Source: Hemileia vastatrix (Eukaryota > Basidiomycota > Pucciniomycetes > Pucciniales > Zaghouaniaceae). From it: DNA of 64,000 nucleotides. Positions 1-11,825 of this stretch are shown here, piece by piece. A program made the translations under genes and the position numbers. Within the stretch, counting starts at the first letter, position 1, and the number at the start of each line of letters is the position of its first letter. A model generated the notes under the pieces. It did not search any database. It worked only from the letters and a program-made list of their open reading frames with translations, and was not told the origin of the DNA. The stretch is taken from assembly GCA_030280995.1 (NCBI GenBank), contig JASXTE010000002.1, positions 30,516,683 to 30,580,682 on the forward strand. The letters are read 5' to 3'.

Positions 1-594
1 TTGAAACTGGAGCAAATGGAAGAAGATCTGAAACAATGGAATTCTTTAGCATCATTTAATATTTTCTTGGCAAATTATTTTAAAAAATTATGTATTCAAG
101 CTTTTCAAAAAAACCATCAACTTGCTTTAATCTCTGGTTTAATGAATTGGTCTGATCCTGAATGGGAAGAAGCAATAAATGCTTATGTTTTTTGTTCTAA
201 TGTTATCATCACTTATAAAGGATTCTAAAATAATGTTCATCTAGATAAAAATTAGAAGAATTGTCTAACATTAGGAATTTTCTCTTATATTAATCCAGAG
301 ACTGGTCTTCCTATTCTATCACCCTCTTCTGATGAGGGACATGGCTTATATTTTCCTGAACATAAATGTATTATTTATTTTGGTGGTACCAATGGAATAG
401 TTGAGGTTATATGGAATTCTTCGCGACATTGGCATCAATCAACTAAAGCACCTCCATCTTTAGTCTCTTCTCAAGAGTTTACCCATTTTGGCTGTTCATT
501 CCAAATAAATGAAGGTCTTATTAATTGTATTAATAATAAGAAAAATTTAGATAAAAAAATTGTTCTTAGTAGATCTGTCAAGTATGGTAACTAA
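1..594 (+). pseudogene. Tet-like 2OG-Fe(II) oxygenase, C-terminal part, broken
   Basis: One reading frame gives a clear homologue of the last ~200 residues of the intact oxygenase in E6. It includes the H-L-D iron-binding motif (His codon at 238, Asp at 244), the conserved F-S-Y-I-N-P-x-T-G-L-P-I stretch, and the distal F-T-H-F-G-C-S-F-Q-I-N motif. In-frame stops occur at 226 and 253, on either side of the HxD motif, and the Arg expected after Q-I-N is replaced by Glu. The frame ends with TAA at 592-594. The 5' part lies outside the window. It belongs to element E1. Confidence 0.85.
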
Positions 595-764
595 AATATT
601 ATAAAAAAATTTTCTATCATTAAATATTTTCATCTATTTTTTTCATTTTTTTTCTCATTTATTAAATTTTATTTTATTTTATTTTTTATATTTTTTAATT
701 TTTTTAAATTTTCCTTTTTATTTTCCTTTTTTTCAATTTTCTTTTTCCTTTTAAATTTTTTTTG
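595..764. other. AT-rich spacer, nothing recognised
   Basis: T-rich low-complexity sequence downstream of the oxygenase pseudogene. No gene or repeat recognised. Confidence 0.5.
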
Positions 765-1300
765 CATTTGAATTTAGATTTTTCTCTTCAATTTATTTTT
801 TAAAGCTATGTCAAGATACTTTTCTAGTTTTATATGATGGTGAATCTGGACTTAGGTGGTTCTACTGGCTATTATATAACATTGGAAAACTTGATTTGGA
901 CTGATGAAAATAATTTGTTGATGAAATTTTCATTTTGCATCTAAATTTGGATTTGTCTCTTCCAATTATTTTTGAAAATTAAGTCAAAATAGTCTTTGGG
1001 TTTTATATGATGGTGCATCTGGCCTTAGGTCATTCTACTGGCTATTATATAAAATACTAAAGCTTGATTCAGACTGGTAAAAATAATTGGTTGATGAAAT
1101 ATTCATTTTTAATTCTTATAATTTAATTTTGGATTTTTTTCTTCCAATTCTTTTTTAAAGTTACTTCAAGATATTTTTCTGGTTCTATATGATGGTGCAT
1201 CTGGCCTTAGATTATTCTACTGGATATTATATAAAATTGAAAAACTTGATTTGGAATGGTGAAAATAATTGGTTGATGAAATTTTCATTTTTAAATTTTT
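765..1300. repeat. Three tandem copies of a ~178-bp unit
   Basis: A unit containing 'tatatgatggtg', 'tctggccttag', 'ttctactggctattatata' and 'gttgatgaaattttcattt' appears three times in a row, starting near 770, 940 and 1115. The copies differ by scattered substitutions and small indels. It lies in the 3' flank of the oxygenase pseudogene of E1. Confidence 0.85.
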
Positions 1301-1324
1301 TTTCCATTTTATTTCTTTAATTCA

Positions 1325-1545
1325 ATAAATTTCAGGGAGGGGGGGAGGTATTGCAAAATTTTCATATGAGACTTGAAAAAAAAAAATTGACTTGAAATTT
1401 TGGTGATACCCATCCCTTACTTCAATAAAATGCAGGGGGACTATTGCCAAAATTTCATATAAGACTTGAAAAATTCTTTACTTATTAGAATTTTGGTGAT
1501 ACCCACCCCTTAGTTCAATCAAATAAAGGGGAGGGATTGGGAAAT
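1325..1545. repeat. Conserved block downstream of the Tet-like gene
   Basis: Alternating motifs of the type 'ggggaggtattgccaaaa' and 'ggtgatacccacccctta' with 'ttcaataaaa' between them. Similar blocks occur after the oxygenase region at 23160-23320 (E3), 43170-43370 (outer element), 45225-45360 (E5, inverted) and 54765-54945 (E6). They can pair as imperfect inverted repeats. Confidence 0.7.
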
Positions 1546-2304
1546 TTTCAAATGTGACTTCAAAATTTTAACTAAAAAAGAATTTATAACATCAAACACC
1601 ACCGGATATCTAGAGGTGAACTACTAGAAATCCCCTCTTCTGAACTTTAGAGGGTCCCTTCATTATTGCAGGTTTATGAATACTTTTTAAACATAAATAA
1701 ATTAGAGTTATATTTACATTTACTCTCAGATTGGTCCAAAAATGAACCTCAATTGATCTCAAGTTATGCATAAGTTGATAAACTATAACCATAATTTTAT
1801 CCTTCATTGAGGACACATTGAGCACATATTGATCCAACATAAGCTTTTGAATATCCAATATGATTATAAATTTAGAGGATGAAAATTATTTCTTAACATG
1901 CCTAAGCATTACTTTGCATCCAAAAGATAAACCATAAAATTATGAAAGTAAATTTGATTTACAATAATAATATTTTTTACTACCTCATTGCAACAATAGA
2001 TAAATTTATCAAATTTTTTGATCACAAATATTAATAACTATAGGGATTGAAATAGCTAATTCCATTCCTGTTTTCAAATTTTAAAAAGAATATATTCACT
2101 TCTCACTTCAAATCTATTAAGTCTTTGTAAAACTAAATTTTGTGTAATTTTTTTATTTTACCTAAAATATAAGACCTACAGGCTATTGAAAATAAAATCT
2201 TCAGTTACTCAATTAAAAAAATATTTATATTTAAGTAAAAATAAAAATAGTCCTTAAAGTGTATAACTTGAAAGGTTGTTATGGAAATTAATGAAGAAAT
2301 GCTT

Positions 2305-2975
2305 TTTGGTAAAAGTGTCAAGCACAAGTTTGGCCAAGCTTGTGCTGGACACTTTTACCAAAAAACTTTGGAGGCCATCAATTATCTTCAATATATAGGC
2401 TATTTTTTTGGGTTTTCCTTGCAATTTCTAGTCACTGGTCTTGTCCGAAATTTCCAGAACAAGTTTGGCCAAAATTGTGGTGGACACTTTTATGTGGAAC
2501 ACCACACTTCTCTCAAATAAAAATGCACCTTAAAAACTTCATATTGGAAACGTGTCCAGCACAAGTTTGGCCAAACTTGTGCTGGACACTTTGGACATTA
2601 CCAGTAACTAAAAACTGCAAGAAAAACCAAAAAAAACTAGACCATATAATGAAATTAATTGATAGCATCAAATTTTTTTTTGGTAAAAGTGTCCAGCACA
2701 AGTTTTTCCAAACTTGTGCTGGACACTTTTGCTATATGAAGTTTTTTAGGTGCATGTTTTTTTAAGAGAAGTGAGGTGTTCCTCATAAAAGTGTCCAGCA
2801 CAAGTTTTGGCTAACTTGTGCTGGAAACTTATACCAAAAAACAATTTGAGGACATCAATTATGTTCATTATATGGCCTATTGTTTTTGGTTTTCCTTGCA
2901 ATTTTTAGTCACTTGTTTTGTCCAAAGTGTCCAGCACAGGTTTGGCTGAACTTGTGTTGGACACTTTTACCAAAA
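2305..2975. repeat. Cluster of six near-perfect long palindromes (foldback array)
   Basis: The arm GTGTCCAGCACAAGTTTGG is followed directly by its own complement as a perfect 38-bp palindrome at 2552-2589. Longer versions with AAAA/TTTT at the outside lie at 2311-2356 and 2685-2730 (21-bp arms). More diverged ones lie at ~2439-2488, 2787-2832 and 2924-2967. Between palindromes a ~90-bp spacer recurs in alternating orientation (about 2357-2445 and 2833-2922 forward, 2592-2684 reverse). No coding function is apparent. Confidence 0.85.
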
Positions 2976-3175
2976 AACAATTTGATGACATCAAATATCT
3001 TCATTGTGGAAGAAGACAGATTTGAGATCCAGATCCAATTTCTCCAAGTAGTTGTCCAATTTGGAAGCTCTGTTTGTTAGAGAAATCACCAATAGGTGTT
3101 GTTTCTCCTTCATTGAATAATCTAAAAACATGAACTAAAGATCCTTCTCATTTCATGAAAAAATTTAAGTGGATA

Positions 3176-3424
3176 CACCACACAATATGGGGGGCCAACT
3201 TGCTAGAAAGTCTGAAACCTGGACCCAAACTCACCACAGATTGAACATACATTGAGCTATTGATAAAGGAACCATAAAATCAGGGATGAACACCACTCAG
3301 AATAACATTTTTAGGTGGGTGTTCAAGTAGAGTTCAGTATGGGTTCAGTATGAGTTCAGTCTGAGTTCCATCTGAGTTCAGGTTGAGGACTTGCTAGCTA
3401 GTCCACCCCCTATATTGTGTAGTG
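3176..3424. mobile_element. CACTA-type MITE, 249 bp, TSD ATA
   Basis: Ends are CACCACACAATATGGGGGG and, inverted, CACTACACAATATAGGGGG, flanked by ATA on both sides (3173-3175, 3425-3427). The terminal palindrome here reads CTTGCTAG with its partner. Other copies are at 7237-7483 and 60280-60529, all about 250 bp. Confidence 0.85.
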
Positions 3425-3427
3425 ATA

Positions 3428-4350
3428 CTTCATTAAATACTTATATTTCTCTTGGAAAAATAGCTTTAAAATTTAAAGAGGATTTTTCAATGCATCTTAA
3501 ATATAACACTTTCATTAAATGAATTTTATGGTGATGGTGGTATTTTAAAGAAAGGGAGGATGAGAGCAAAGTTTTGAAAGAGATGAAAGTAGAGAATATA
3601 TATATTATTAGATAAATATTCACAATTGGATTTTTCATGTATGTTAATAATCAATTTTGACTCACATTTAAATAATAACAAAATACATATAGATAACTGA
3701 AAGAAGTGCATTATTTTAGAGCCTAAGTTTTGTGCCAATATAATAAAATTAGTTTCTTTAATAGTGTAAATGTAAAAAAAAATACATTACTATTTTTTCC
3801 TCTTATAAAAAAAATATTTTTTTTTCTCCTACATTAAATTTTTTGAAGAATGTCTTATATTTATTTATTCCAAGGAACAAAGAGAAATTTTTATTGATAA
3901 GGGCTAAATATAAACTTTTGTCTAGAAAATTTAAAATTATGTGCAAATATTTTTACAGAGTTATATTTTTATTAATAAAATTTTTAAAAAGGACTTAAAT
4001 AGTATGCTTTTTTATATATTTGCGGAGTAAAAATGATGATTGAAATAATATTCCAGACCTAGTATACTATGTGTCATTTACGATATTTCTACTAATATCA
4101 AACCTGACCTCCCAAAATTCAATGGATCTAGATATAAAACTGAATATTATGGTATGTTAAGTGTTTTGCCTCAATCATTTCTAAAATTTGTTCCAACTGA
4201 TGCTTAACTTGAATCCAAAGTTCTGCTTAAGAAGAAGTAAATTGAGGTTCAATTTAGGGCCAACATTTTTTTTCAAAATTTTTCATATAAATTAAAAATA
4301 GTTTCCTAAAACCTCCACAAAGTTTCTCCAATGTTTTCCCAACCTCTTCC
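3428..4350. other. Internal sequence of the CACTA-type element, no gene seen
   Basis: AT-rich sequence with no convincing reading frame. It lies between the nested MITE and the right terminus of the 1597-4406 element. Confidence 0.5.
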
Positions 4351-4634
4351 TAAAAGTTTCAAAGAGAGGGAACTGCTAGCAGTTCACCCCCTGATTTCCT
4401 GTGGTGAAAAGATGAAAATTCAACTAATGATGGATAGAGTAAAGAAATACAGGAAATTAAGATAAAATTTTATGTACAATTAATTATGAACAGTTGATGT
4501 GTGAGAGAAATAAAACAAACTATTCATCAAAAAAAAATTTAAATGCTCAATTTCCTTAACAGATTTATAAGCTTTAACACATTCTATCAAGAAATCTTTC
4601 TTTTTGGAATTTTCTTCATGATAATGCTTATATT

Positions 4635-5908
4635 TCATCTTTTCCATGAGGTTTTGATGCTCAAGTGTTTTTCCTCTTTCTTTGATTTTTCAATACTTAG
4701 AGAAAACTCAAATTTCTTCTCCTCCAAGTCTTGTGTCCTATCATCCTTACATAAAAAGAGTTCATACTTCCTCTCCTCCAAGACTTGTGCCATATCATCC
4801 TTCCATAAAGAGAGTTCAAACTTCCTCTCTTCCAAATCATGTACCCTGTCATCACTCTTTAAAGAGAGCTCATATTTTTGCTTTTCAAACTTTAGAGTCT
4901 CTTTAGCAACTTCCACTTTCTCTAGAGTGATAATAAATATTAACAAAAAGTAGAAGAAAAGCAGAGTAAAGTATTTAGAGGTATGGTATCACTTTCAGCA
5001 TCACTTTTCTGCAAAAATTCTTCAATAGAAGAAAAAGGGGTTTGAGATTAAGTATCAATTTATCTTTTTCTCTGAGAGTGAAATTTAGACTACTTGAAGT
5101 CTTTTTTTTTGTTCAAGGTCACATTTTCCTCCTCATCATTGTTGCTGGCTTCTGAATCAGTTGATTGTGGCTCCTGCGTTTGCTCTTCAGCCTTTTAAGA
5201 AATAAGAAAATGTAAATAAAAAAAAAGAATTGGTAAGATAAAAGAAAAAAAACATACTTGAGTTAGATCAGGTTGGTTTATATCGCCATAAGGATCTATT
5301 GAAAAGATATCTTGATTTGTTGAAGTTAAATGAGGGGAGGCTTGAGTAGAAGAAGAAGGAATTAGACTTCTTTTGGCATCATGTTTAGAGATAGCATATT
5401 CACCATCCAACATTTTTGAAGGATTAAAATCAGCTTTCTCCCCAAAAATAGCATCTATCTCTTTAGAGTAAGGACATAAATAATCAAGTTTATCATCTAT
5501 GGATTTGATGCCCTTACTGATATCAAGCTCAGTAATACCAAAACCAGTCTAAGATGAAAGAGTCTTTGCCTTCTTGTATTTAAATCAATAATTCTTGAAG
5601 CGTTCAGACATCTGTTTAGGTAAAATATCTATCTTTCCATTGATCTTATTCTGTAATTCATTGGCAATTAGAATATAACCATTAACTTTTGATGCTGGGG
5701 GCCATCCTACTTTAGTTGCATTTTTTGTACCAAAACAAGAATCATAGTTAGATTAATTTTTCAGCCAGTTGATAGGAATGAGATGATCATCTTTTTTTAA
5801 TTGAACAGTCTTTGATTTCTCAGCTGAGCTGGGTAAAGAGAGAGTAGTGAAATTCAAAGAACAACTGGGGGAAGGCTGCCTTTGAGAAGATCTATGATGA
5901 TGGGGCTT
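4635..5908 (-). pseudogene. Myb/SANT-like DNA-binding protein of E1, broken
   Basis: Reads from about 5908 down to 4635. The N-terminal part matches the Myb-like proteins of E5 and E6: a charged segment, then W-L-K, A-T-K-V-G-x-P-P-A-S-K-V-N-G-Y and K-Q-M-S-E-R-F-K-N-Y, typical of the Myb/SANT-like domain of Harbinger elements. After an intron-like gap, 4946-4635 encodes a coiled coil of about four 18-residue repeats of the type K-F-E-L-S-L-x-x-D-D-x-x-x-D-L-E-E. The start codon seen in E5 (ATG) is AAG here at 5908-5906, and several stops interrupt the domain. It is therefore dead. Confidence 0.75.
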
Positions 5909-6289
5909 GTTAAGATAATTAAAGATGAAAAGGAGCAAAAACAAGTAGATGAGATAAAGAGGTGTTCTTAATGGAAAGAATAGACAGGATGAGATGAGAA
6001 TGGGAGTGTGCAGCAAGGTAGAAGGCATATCCAGAGAGTAGTCAAAGATGTGGTTATGAATGAAAGTAGGCCAAGATGTGGTTATGACAGAAAGTTGTCC
6101 AATATATGGTTATGAAAATTGAGTAGAAAAATGTTGGATAAGAGATCAACTTTGACACATAAAATGTCTAATAACTCAATTATTACCAAAAATAATTGTG
6201 GAAGATGATTGGGGTATAAGGATTTTTATCCACAATTAATTTAATTGCGGATAGGTCAATTTTGATACACCCTATTGAGTACCACAGCC

Positions 6290-7806
6290 AATAGATTAAA
6301 AATCATTGAAATTTCAAATAATGAATTAACAAATGAAAATAATAGATTAACCTCTAAGATTAAGAGCTTACAAGATAAATTAGAACATTCTCAGAAGATT
6401 ATGGCTACCATAGAGTGATGTGTAAAATTTTCTTTTTCAAATGTGAATGATGCTTTAGCCAATGTGCCTGTGATAAAGGATAGGTTAAAAAGAGTGGAAA
6501 TTGAAGTAGCTAACATTTTTAAAAATACTGATAAATTAAAGGAAAACACATCCTATGTGGAAAGAATACCAGTATATATGCAACATTCAGATAATAAACC
6601 AATGATTGAACATCAAAATAGTATGATGGTCTCTGAGAATATAAAATAAGTAAAGGATGAAATAAATGATCATCTTTCCAAAGTAACTGGATTACTTAAT
6701 ATTGCTCAGGTTAGGGAAGTAAAAACTAGCCAAAAGAACTGGCCTAAGTTAGATCAGTACCCTTCTTTTGACAGGGATTCAAAGTCTGATTGACAAAAAT
6801 TCATTCAGAGAATTGATAACTTAAAATTTTCATACAAATTACCTGATGAAGAAATTACATCAAAATTGATAACTTTATTTACAGATGTGACCTTATTATG
6901 GCTTGAATCTGTATTGAGTGAGGGAATTAACTACTCCTTTAGTTAATAGAAGGCACTAGTTGAAAGGCAATTTGGTGGCCCAAAATTTAGAATCACTCAA
7001 CAAAGATTGTATGAGAAAGCAAGATATAATCTAAATGCTGGGGATAAGCCCATGGTATTTTTAATGAATTTAATAAAAATCATGAATGTCATGGATCCAA
7101 AAGTGGATTATGGTGAGTGGAAAGAAAAAATAATATATAAATAGCCTATATCAGTCAGAGACATTATTGTAGCTAGGACTGAAACCATCAGAGATACTTC
7201 TGAGTTTATTAACATATGCAATGAAATATTATTTATCACACAATATGGGGAGCTGACTTGCTATCAAGTCCGCAACCTTGGACCCAAACTCACTACAGAT
7301 TGAACACACATTGAGCTATTGATAAAGGAACCATACAATCAGGGATGAACGCCACTCAGCAGAAAAGTTTTAGGTGGGTGTTCAAGTAGAGTTCAGTATG
7401 GGTTTAATATGAGTTCAGTCTGAGTTCCATCTGAGTTCAGGTTGGGGACTTGCTAGCAAGTCCACCTCCTATATTGCATAGTGATTGAAACACAAATAAG
7501 AAACCAGGTATAATAATTACAAGCAAAATTTTGAGGCTGTAAAGCCTACTAAAAAAAAGTTACCAGTAGAGAAGAAAAAACCTTCAGCTCCCCTATTCCC
7601 CAAAAGACAAGAAAGTAACACTTGATACAAATGTAATGAACCTTGGGCTAAAGGTCATACTTTTAAGAAAAGAATAAATGTTATTGAAAACTCACAAGAT
7701 TCTGAACCAAGTAATCATGAAGATGAAAAGGAGGAGTCTAGTTAGAATTGTAAAAGTGACATTTCTTACAGTGATGATGAAAATGAAATATTTGTATTAG
7801 AACAGG
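6290..7806 (+). pseudogene. Gag region of RT1, broken
   Basis: Coiled-coil-rich sequence leads into N-W-P-K-L-D-Q-Y-P-S-F, the same retrotransposon gag core as RT2 at ~32540-32940. It continues through a Cys/His zinc-knuckle remnant near 7623-7670, in which the first Cys survives as Y-K-C-N-E-P-W-A-K-G-H. Stops occur at several points, for example near 6416, 6646 and 6792. A 247-bp MITE splits the frame at 7237. Confidence 0.75.
7237..7483. mobile_element. CACTA-type MITE in gag of RT1
   Basis: Begins CACACAATATGGGG and ends with the inverted form of CACTATGCAATATAGGAGG. It is about 247 bp and homologous to 3176-3424 and 60280-60529. It contains the perfect palindrome GGACTTGCTAGCAAGTCC near its right end. 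Flanking triplets are TAT and ATT, so the duplication is not perfect. Confidence 0.8.
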
Positions 7807-7811
7807 ATATT

Positions 7812-10800
7812 ATGTACCTGAATGATGCAATACCTCAAAAAGATACATCTTTAACATCTATTGAGGAAGCTAAAATAATTGAAGATGTAACTCATGATAC
7901 TTACAATATAACACCTATTAGAGCACGTGTTATTATATGTGGAAAAGAAATGAATGCCATTCTTGACACTGGCGCTGAAGGTGGTGTAGTTTCTATTAAT
8001 ACATTAATAAATCTTGATAGTAAGTATAAAGAAAAACTGGAACATGTACAGACAAAGAGATGGAGGGGTTTTGGTTCAGTATTACATCAGATTGGAAAAT
8101 TAAAAACTGCTGTTTTCTTTAAATATAATAATGGATATGTAAGAGCAGTGGGTGAATTTGTAGTAATGGATAATAATAATTGTAGTGCTTGGTTTATTAT
8201 GGGAAATGACTTATTGAACAAATTTGGAATCAAACTAGATCCTGAAAATTGCAGATTCACCATAGGTGTTAATGGAAAAAGAAAATTCAAGATTTGCTCT
8301 GAAAATTCAGTTTATTCCATTGCTCCTAAAGAAGAAAAACTCCAAGGTGGAGGAAGAACCTCTGAAATTATAAAATTGGAAAATGAAATCCAAAAAGCCA
8401 TTTTCAGTCCTCAACTCTCAAAAATTGAAGAAAACAATATTTGGAGATTGACAAAATCTTATCCTATGGCATATTCTCATGGTTAAAATGAACTAGGATT
8501 GGTCAAAGACCATGAGATGAAAATCTCTTTAAGTTTTAATTTGGATAATATTCCTGGAAGCTTGAAAAAGAAACTTTACCCAGCTTCTCCTGCAAAAAGG
8601 AAAGATATTGAAGACAATATTAAAATGTTGTTAGAAATGGGTATTGTTGAAAAATTAGACACAACACCTAAGTATTGTGTTATTTCACCAGTTTTAATCT
8701 CTTGTGAAAAAGATAAGGCAAGATTATGTGGTGATTATAGAGCTCTGAATAAATTCACTGTAGATGATATTTACCCTCTTCCAAGAATAGCTTCTATCCA
8801 TGCTACCTTACAAGGTGCAAAATATATTTCCTGTCTGGATGGAAACAAAGGTTACCACTGGATTCCTGTAGAAAAAAATTCTCAGAATTTCTTACTCATA
8901 ACCACACAAATGGGGATATATAAATATGTGAGAATACCTTTTGGCCCACAGAATTCCCCTTCAGTCTTTCAAAAATTGATGGATAGTGTTTTTCATCAGG
9001 AAATGGTTGAAGGATAGCTTTTAGTTTATTTTAATGACATCATAGTATTTTCAAAAACATAAGATGTACATCTTAATCACCTGAAAAGAGTATTTCAAAA
9101 AATAGATTAAATTAATATGAAAATATCATTTAAAGAAATTTAAGTTTGGGTTTCAATCCTTGAAAGTATTTGGACATGTTGTATCTGGATTGCCAATTTG
9201 TGTTGCCCAGAATAAAGTAGCACCAATAAAAAACATTATTATACCTAAAAACGTGAAAGATATTCAAAGTTTTCCAGGTATATGTGGATATTATAGGCAG
9301 TATATAAAAATCTTCCAATATATTTCAGCTCCTTTAACAAAATTAATCTGGAAAAATGTGGGTTTCATTTGGAATAATGAAAGACAACATTCCTTTGATA
9401 AATTAAAGGAATATTTAATTTCAGCTTCAATATTGGGACTGCCATATTTTAACCTCACTTTTATCTTGTATACTGAAGCAAGCTTTACAGGGTTAGGTGC
9501 TGCTTTACACCAAAAGCAGATAATAAATGGTAAATTATTTAAAGTAGTTATCTGTTATATATCCAGAAACTTAAGAAATACAGAATTAAGGTATGATGCC
9601 ACCCAGATGGAATTTTTAGCCGTTGTGTGGGCCCTGGAAAAACTTCATTACTATCTGGAAGATAAGAAGTTTGAATTAATAGCAGATTTCAGTGCAGTAA
9701 AATCATTACTAAACATGAAAACACCTAATAGGCACATGTTTAGAGGTCAAATAGCTGTACAAGAGTACATAGGAAGAATGAAAATCACTCATAGAGCAGG
9801 AACATTGCATTCTAATGTGGATTTAGTGTCCAGAAGCCCTTTTCCAAAGGATACTGACAACCCAGCTTATTCACCTTAAAATGAGGTAATACATATATTT
9901 GGGATTTATATAGTGGATTTAGAGGAAGAATTTATACAAACTATATCAGATAATTATTCATCTGATAAAGATTTGTCTAAATTATCCACCATTTTAAATG
10001 ATGCAACAAATTCCTCTATGAGTGCATTAATTAAAACCATACCTTCAAAGTATAAGAATGCATTGGAAAAAGGTAAACTGTCAATTGAAGATGGATACAT
10101 ATCTTACATATAAAGCTAAGTAACATAATAGTTATAACACCTTCTATGAAAGAGATAATGTTAAGTACTTGTTGTGATGATATATTAGCTGTTCATTTTG
10201 ATTTTATCAAAAGATTAACTAGAGTCAAGAATACAGCCTGGTGGATAAACATGAAAGAAGATGTACAAAAACACATTGGCACATGTGACTCTTGTCAGAA
10301 ATCTAAAATATTGACTGGGAAGAGATTTGGGTTGCTAAAACGAATAGAGCTGCCAAAAGCTCCATGGGAAATGATAAACATGGACTTTTTTACTGGCTTG
10401 CCATTAGCAGGAAAATAAAGTTTCAATTCTTGCTGGGTAATTGTGGATAGATTAACAAAAATGTGTAAATTTCTCCCTACCCATAAAGAGGTATCTAAAA
10501 AAGACTTGGCATTAATATGGTGCACTCAAAGGATGAATACTTCTGGGTTCCCTAAAGCCATAATCTCTGACAGAGACCCTAAATTTACTTCAGAGTTCTG
10601 GAAATCTTTGGTGGAAGTATCAGGTTGTCAATTGAAATTGTCTACAGAAAACCATCCACACACCAATGGACTGGCTGAGAGAATGATACAGACTGTTGAA
10701 GACATGATCAGAAGATATTGTGCCTTTGTATTAGAATACAAAGAGAATGAGAAATTCACACATTACTGGGTAACATTAATTCCTGGCCTAGAATTTTCTT

Positions 10801-11462
10801 ATAATAACACAACTTATTTTGTAACAGAGAAAAAACCATTTGAACTCTGGCTGGGATATGTATTGAATACCCCCAGTAAATCATTTAAATAAATTACCAA
10901 GGTTAGATATACACCCTGGTAATAAATACTTTATTCATATGCAACAAATGTGTAGGAGGAAAGCAGAAGAATGCATCCAAAGAGTATTTGAATATGAAAA
11001 GAAAATTTGGGATAAATCTCACAAAGAATTTGAATTCAAAAAGGAGATGAACTCCTAATTTCAACACTACATTTTAACTTACAAGGTAATTTTAAATTAA
11101 AAGATCCCTTTGTAGGATATTTTGCAGTCAATACAATGGCTGGTAATAATGCTGTGGAAGTCATATTATATGCCCCATATGATAGGAAACATCCAGTTTT
11201 CCCTATCTCATTATTAAAACCTTACCATACAAATGATCCTGACTTATTTCCAAAAAGAAGGGGAAGGCCTAAAAGAAACCTGAAGAAATTTTGGAAAAAA
11301 AAAGAGATTAAAAAAATACTCAAGAAAATAATCCTTACCAAAGATAAAGGAACTGAGTATTTATTAAGATTTAAGGGAAAATCAAATGAATTTGATAAAT
11401 GGATACCTGAAAAAGAAATTTCAAATCTATCCTCCCTTATTAATAATTTTAAACAGAAATGA
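7812..11462 (+). pseudogene. Pol polyprotein of RT1 (PR-RT-RH-IN-chromodomain), broken
   Basis: Aspartic protease signature L-D-T-G-A near 7971. The reverse transcriptase runs about 8560-9060, with L-C-G-D-Y-R-A-L-N. The catalytic motif reads Y-F-N-D at ~9027, against Y-I-D-D in RT2, which removes an essential Asp. RNase H runs about 9470-9840 with T-E-A-S in place of T-D-A-S. The integrase zinc-binding region is at 10160-10310 and the core at 10370-10730, with M-D-F, I-S-D-R-D-P-K-F and L-A-E-R-M. A C-terminal chromodomain (L-L-R-F-K-G-K-S-N-E-F-D-K-W-I-P) ends at 11462. Stops at 8484, 9015, 9061, 9877, 10111 and 10416 break it. Confidence 0.85.
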
Positions 11463-11825
11463 ATTTCTGTTCAACCAGCTGAGGGGTTAAGAGCCAGTAC
11501 TCATAATATTTTATTATGTTTTATTTCTTTAAAGAATAAATCTATAATGCTACAGAATTTCTGAATACCTGAAAAATAAAATAAAAAAAATGTATAACTT
11601 ATCATTTTTTTATTGTTTTTTTTGGGTGGCAAGTATCAGCCTGGATATACCCAAGACTGAGTAAGAAGTACTTATAATTTATTTTTAACACATGGACTAT
11701 ACATGGGAAAAATAAATTAAAGTACACAAGTTGTATACATAAGTAAAAATTATGACAAAATACAATATATGCCATTGTAACACCTTGTATACACACATAT
11801 ATCCACCTTTTATAAGTCTTATGTA

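Larger units (their letters stand above)
1597..4406. mobile_element. Non-autonomous CACTA-type element, 2.8 kb
   Basis: The left end begins CACCACCGGATATCTAGAGG and the right end is the inverted form of CACCACAGGAAATCAGGGGG. Both are flanked by AAA (1594-1596 and 4407-4409), a 3-bp duplication typical of CACTA elements. Next to each end is a GCTAGC- or CTAG-centred palindrome. No transposase is visible. A ~700-bp internal stretch after the left end recurs at 19514-20690. Nested inside are a palindrome cluster (2311-2967) and a 249-bp MITE (3176-3424). The element sits between the oxygenase and Myb-like pseudogenes of E1. Confidence 0.75.
1..6273 (+). mobile_element. PIF/Harbinger-like element E1, left part outside the window, decayed
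   Basis: The right end lies at 6273. Its terminal sequence, read inward, is a diverged AGGGTGTATCAA followed by the same subterminal block as the 43388 end of E5 and the 20149 end of E2; ATT follows the end. Inside, from left to right, are a Tet-like oxygenase pseudogene (+), a large nested CACTA-type insertion (1597-4406) and a Myb-like pseudogene (-). Order and orientation match the intact element E6. The element interrupts the gag region of the chromovirus that resumes at 6277. The transposase, if present, lies left of the window. Both visible genes carry stops. Confidence 0.8.
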
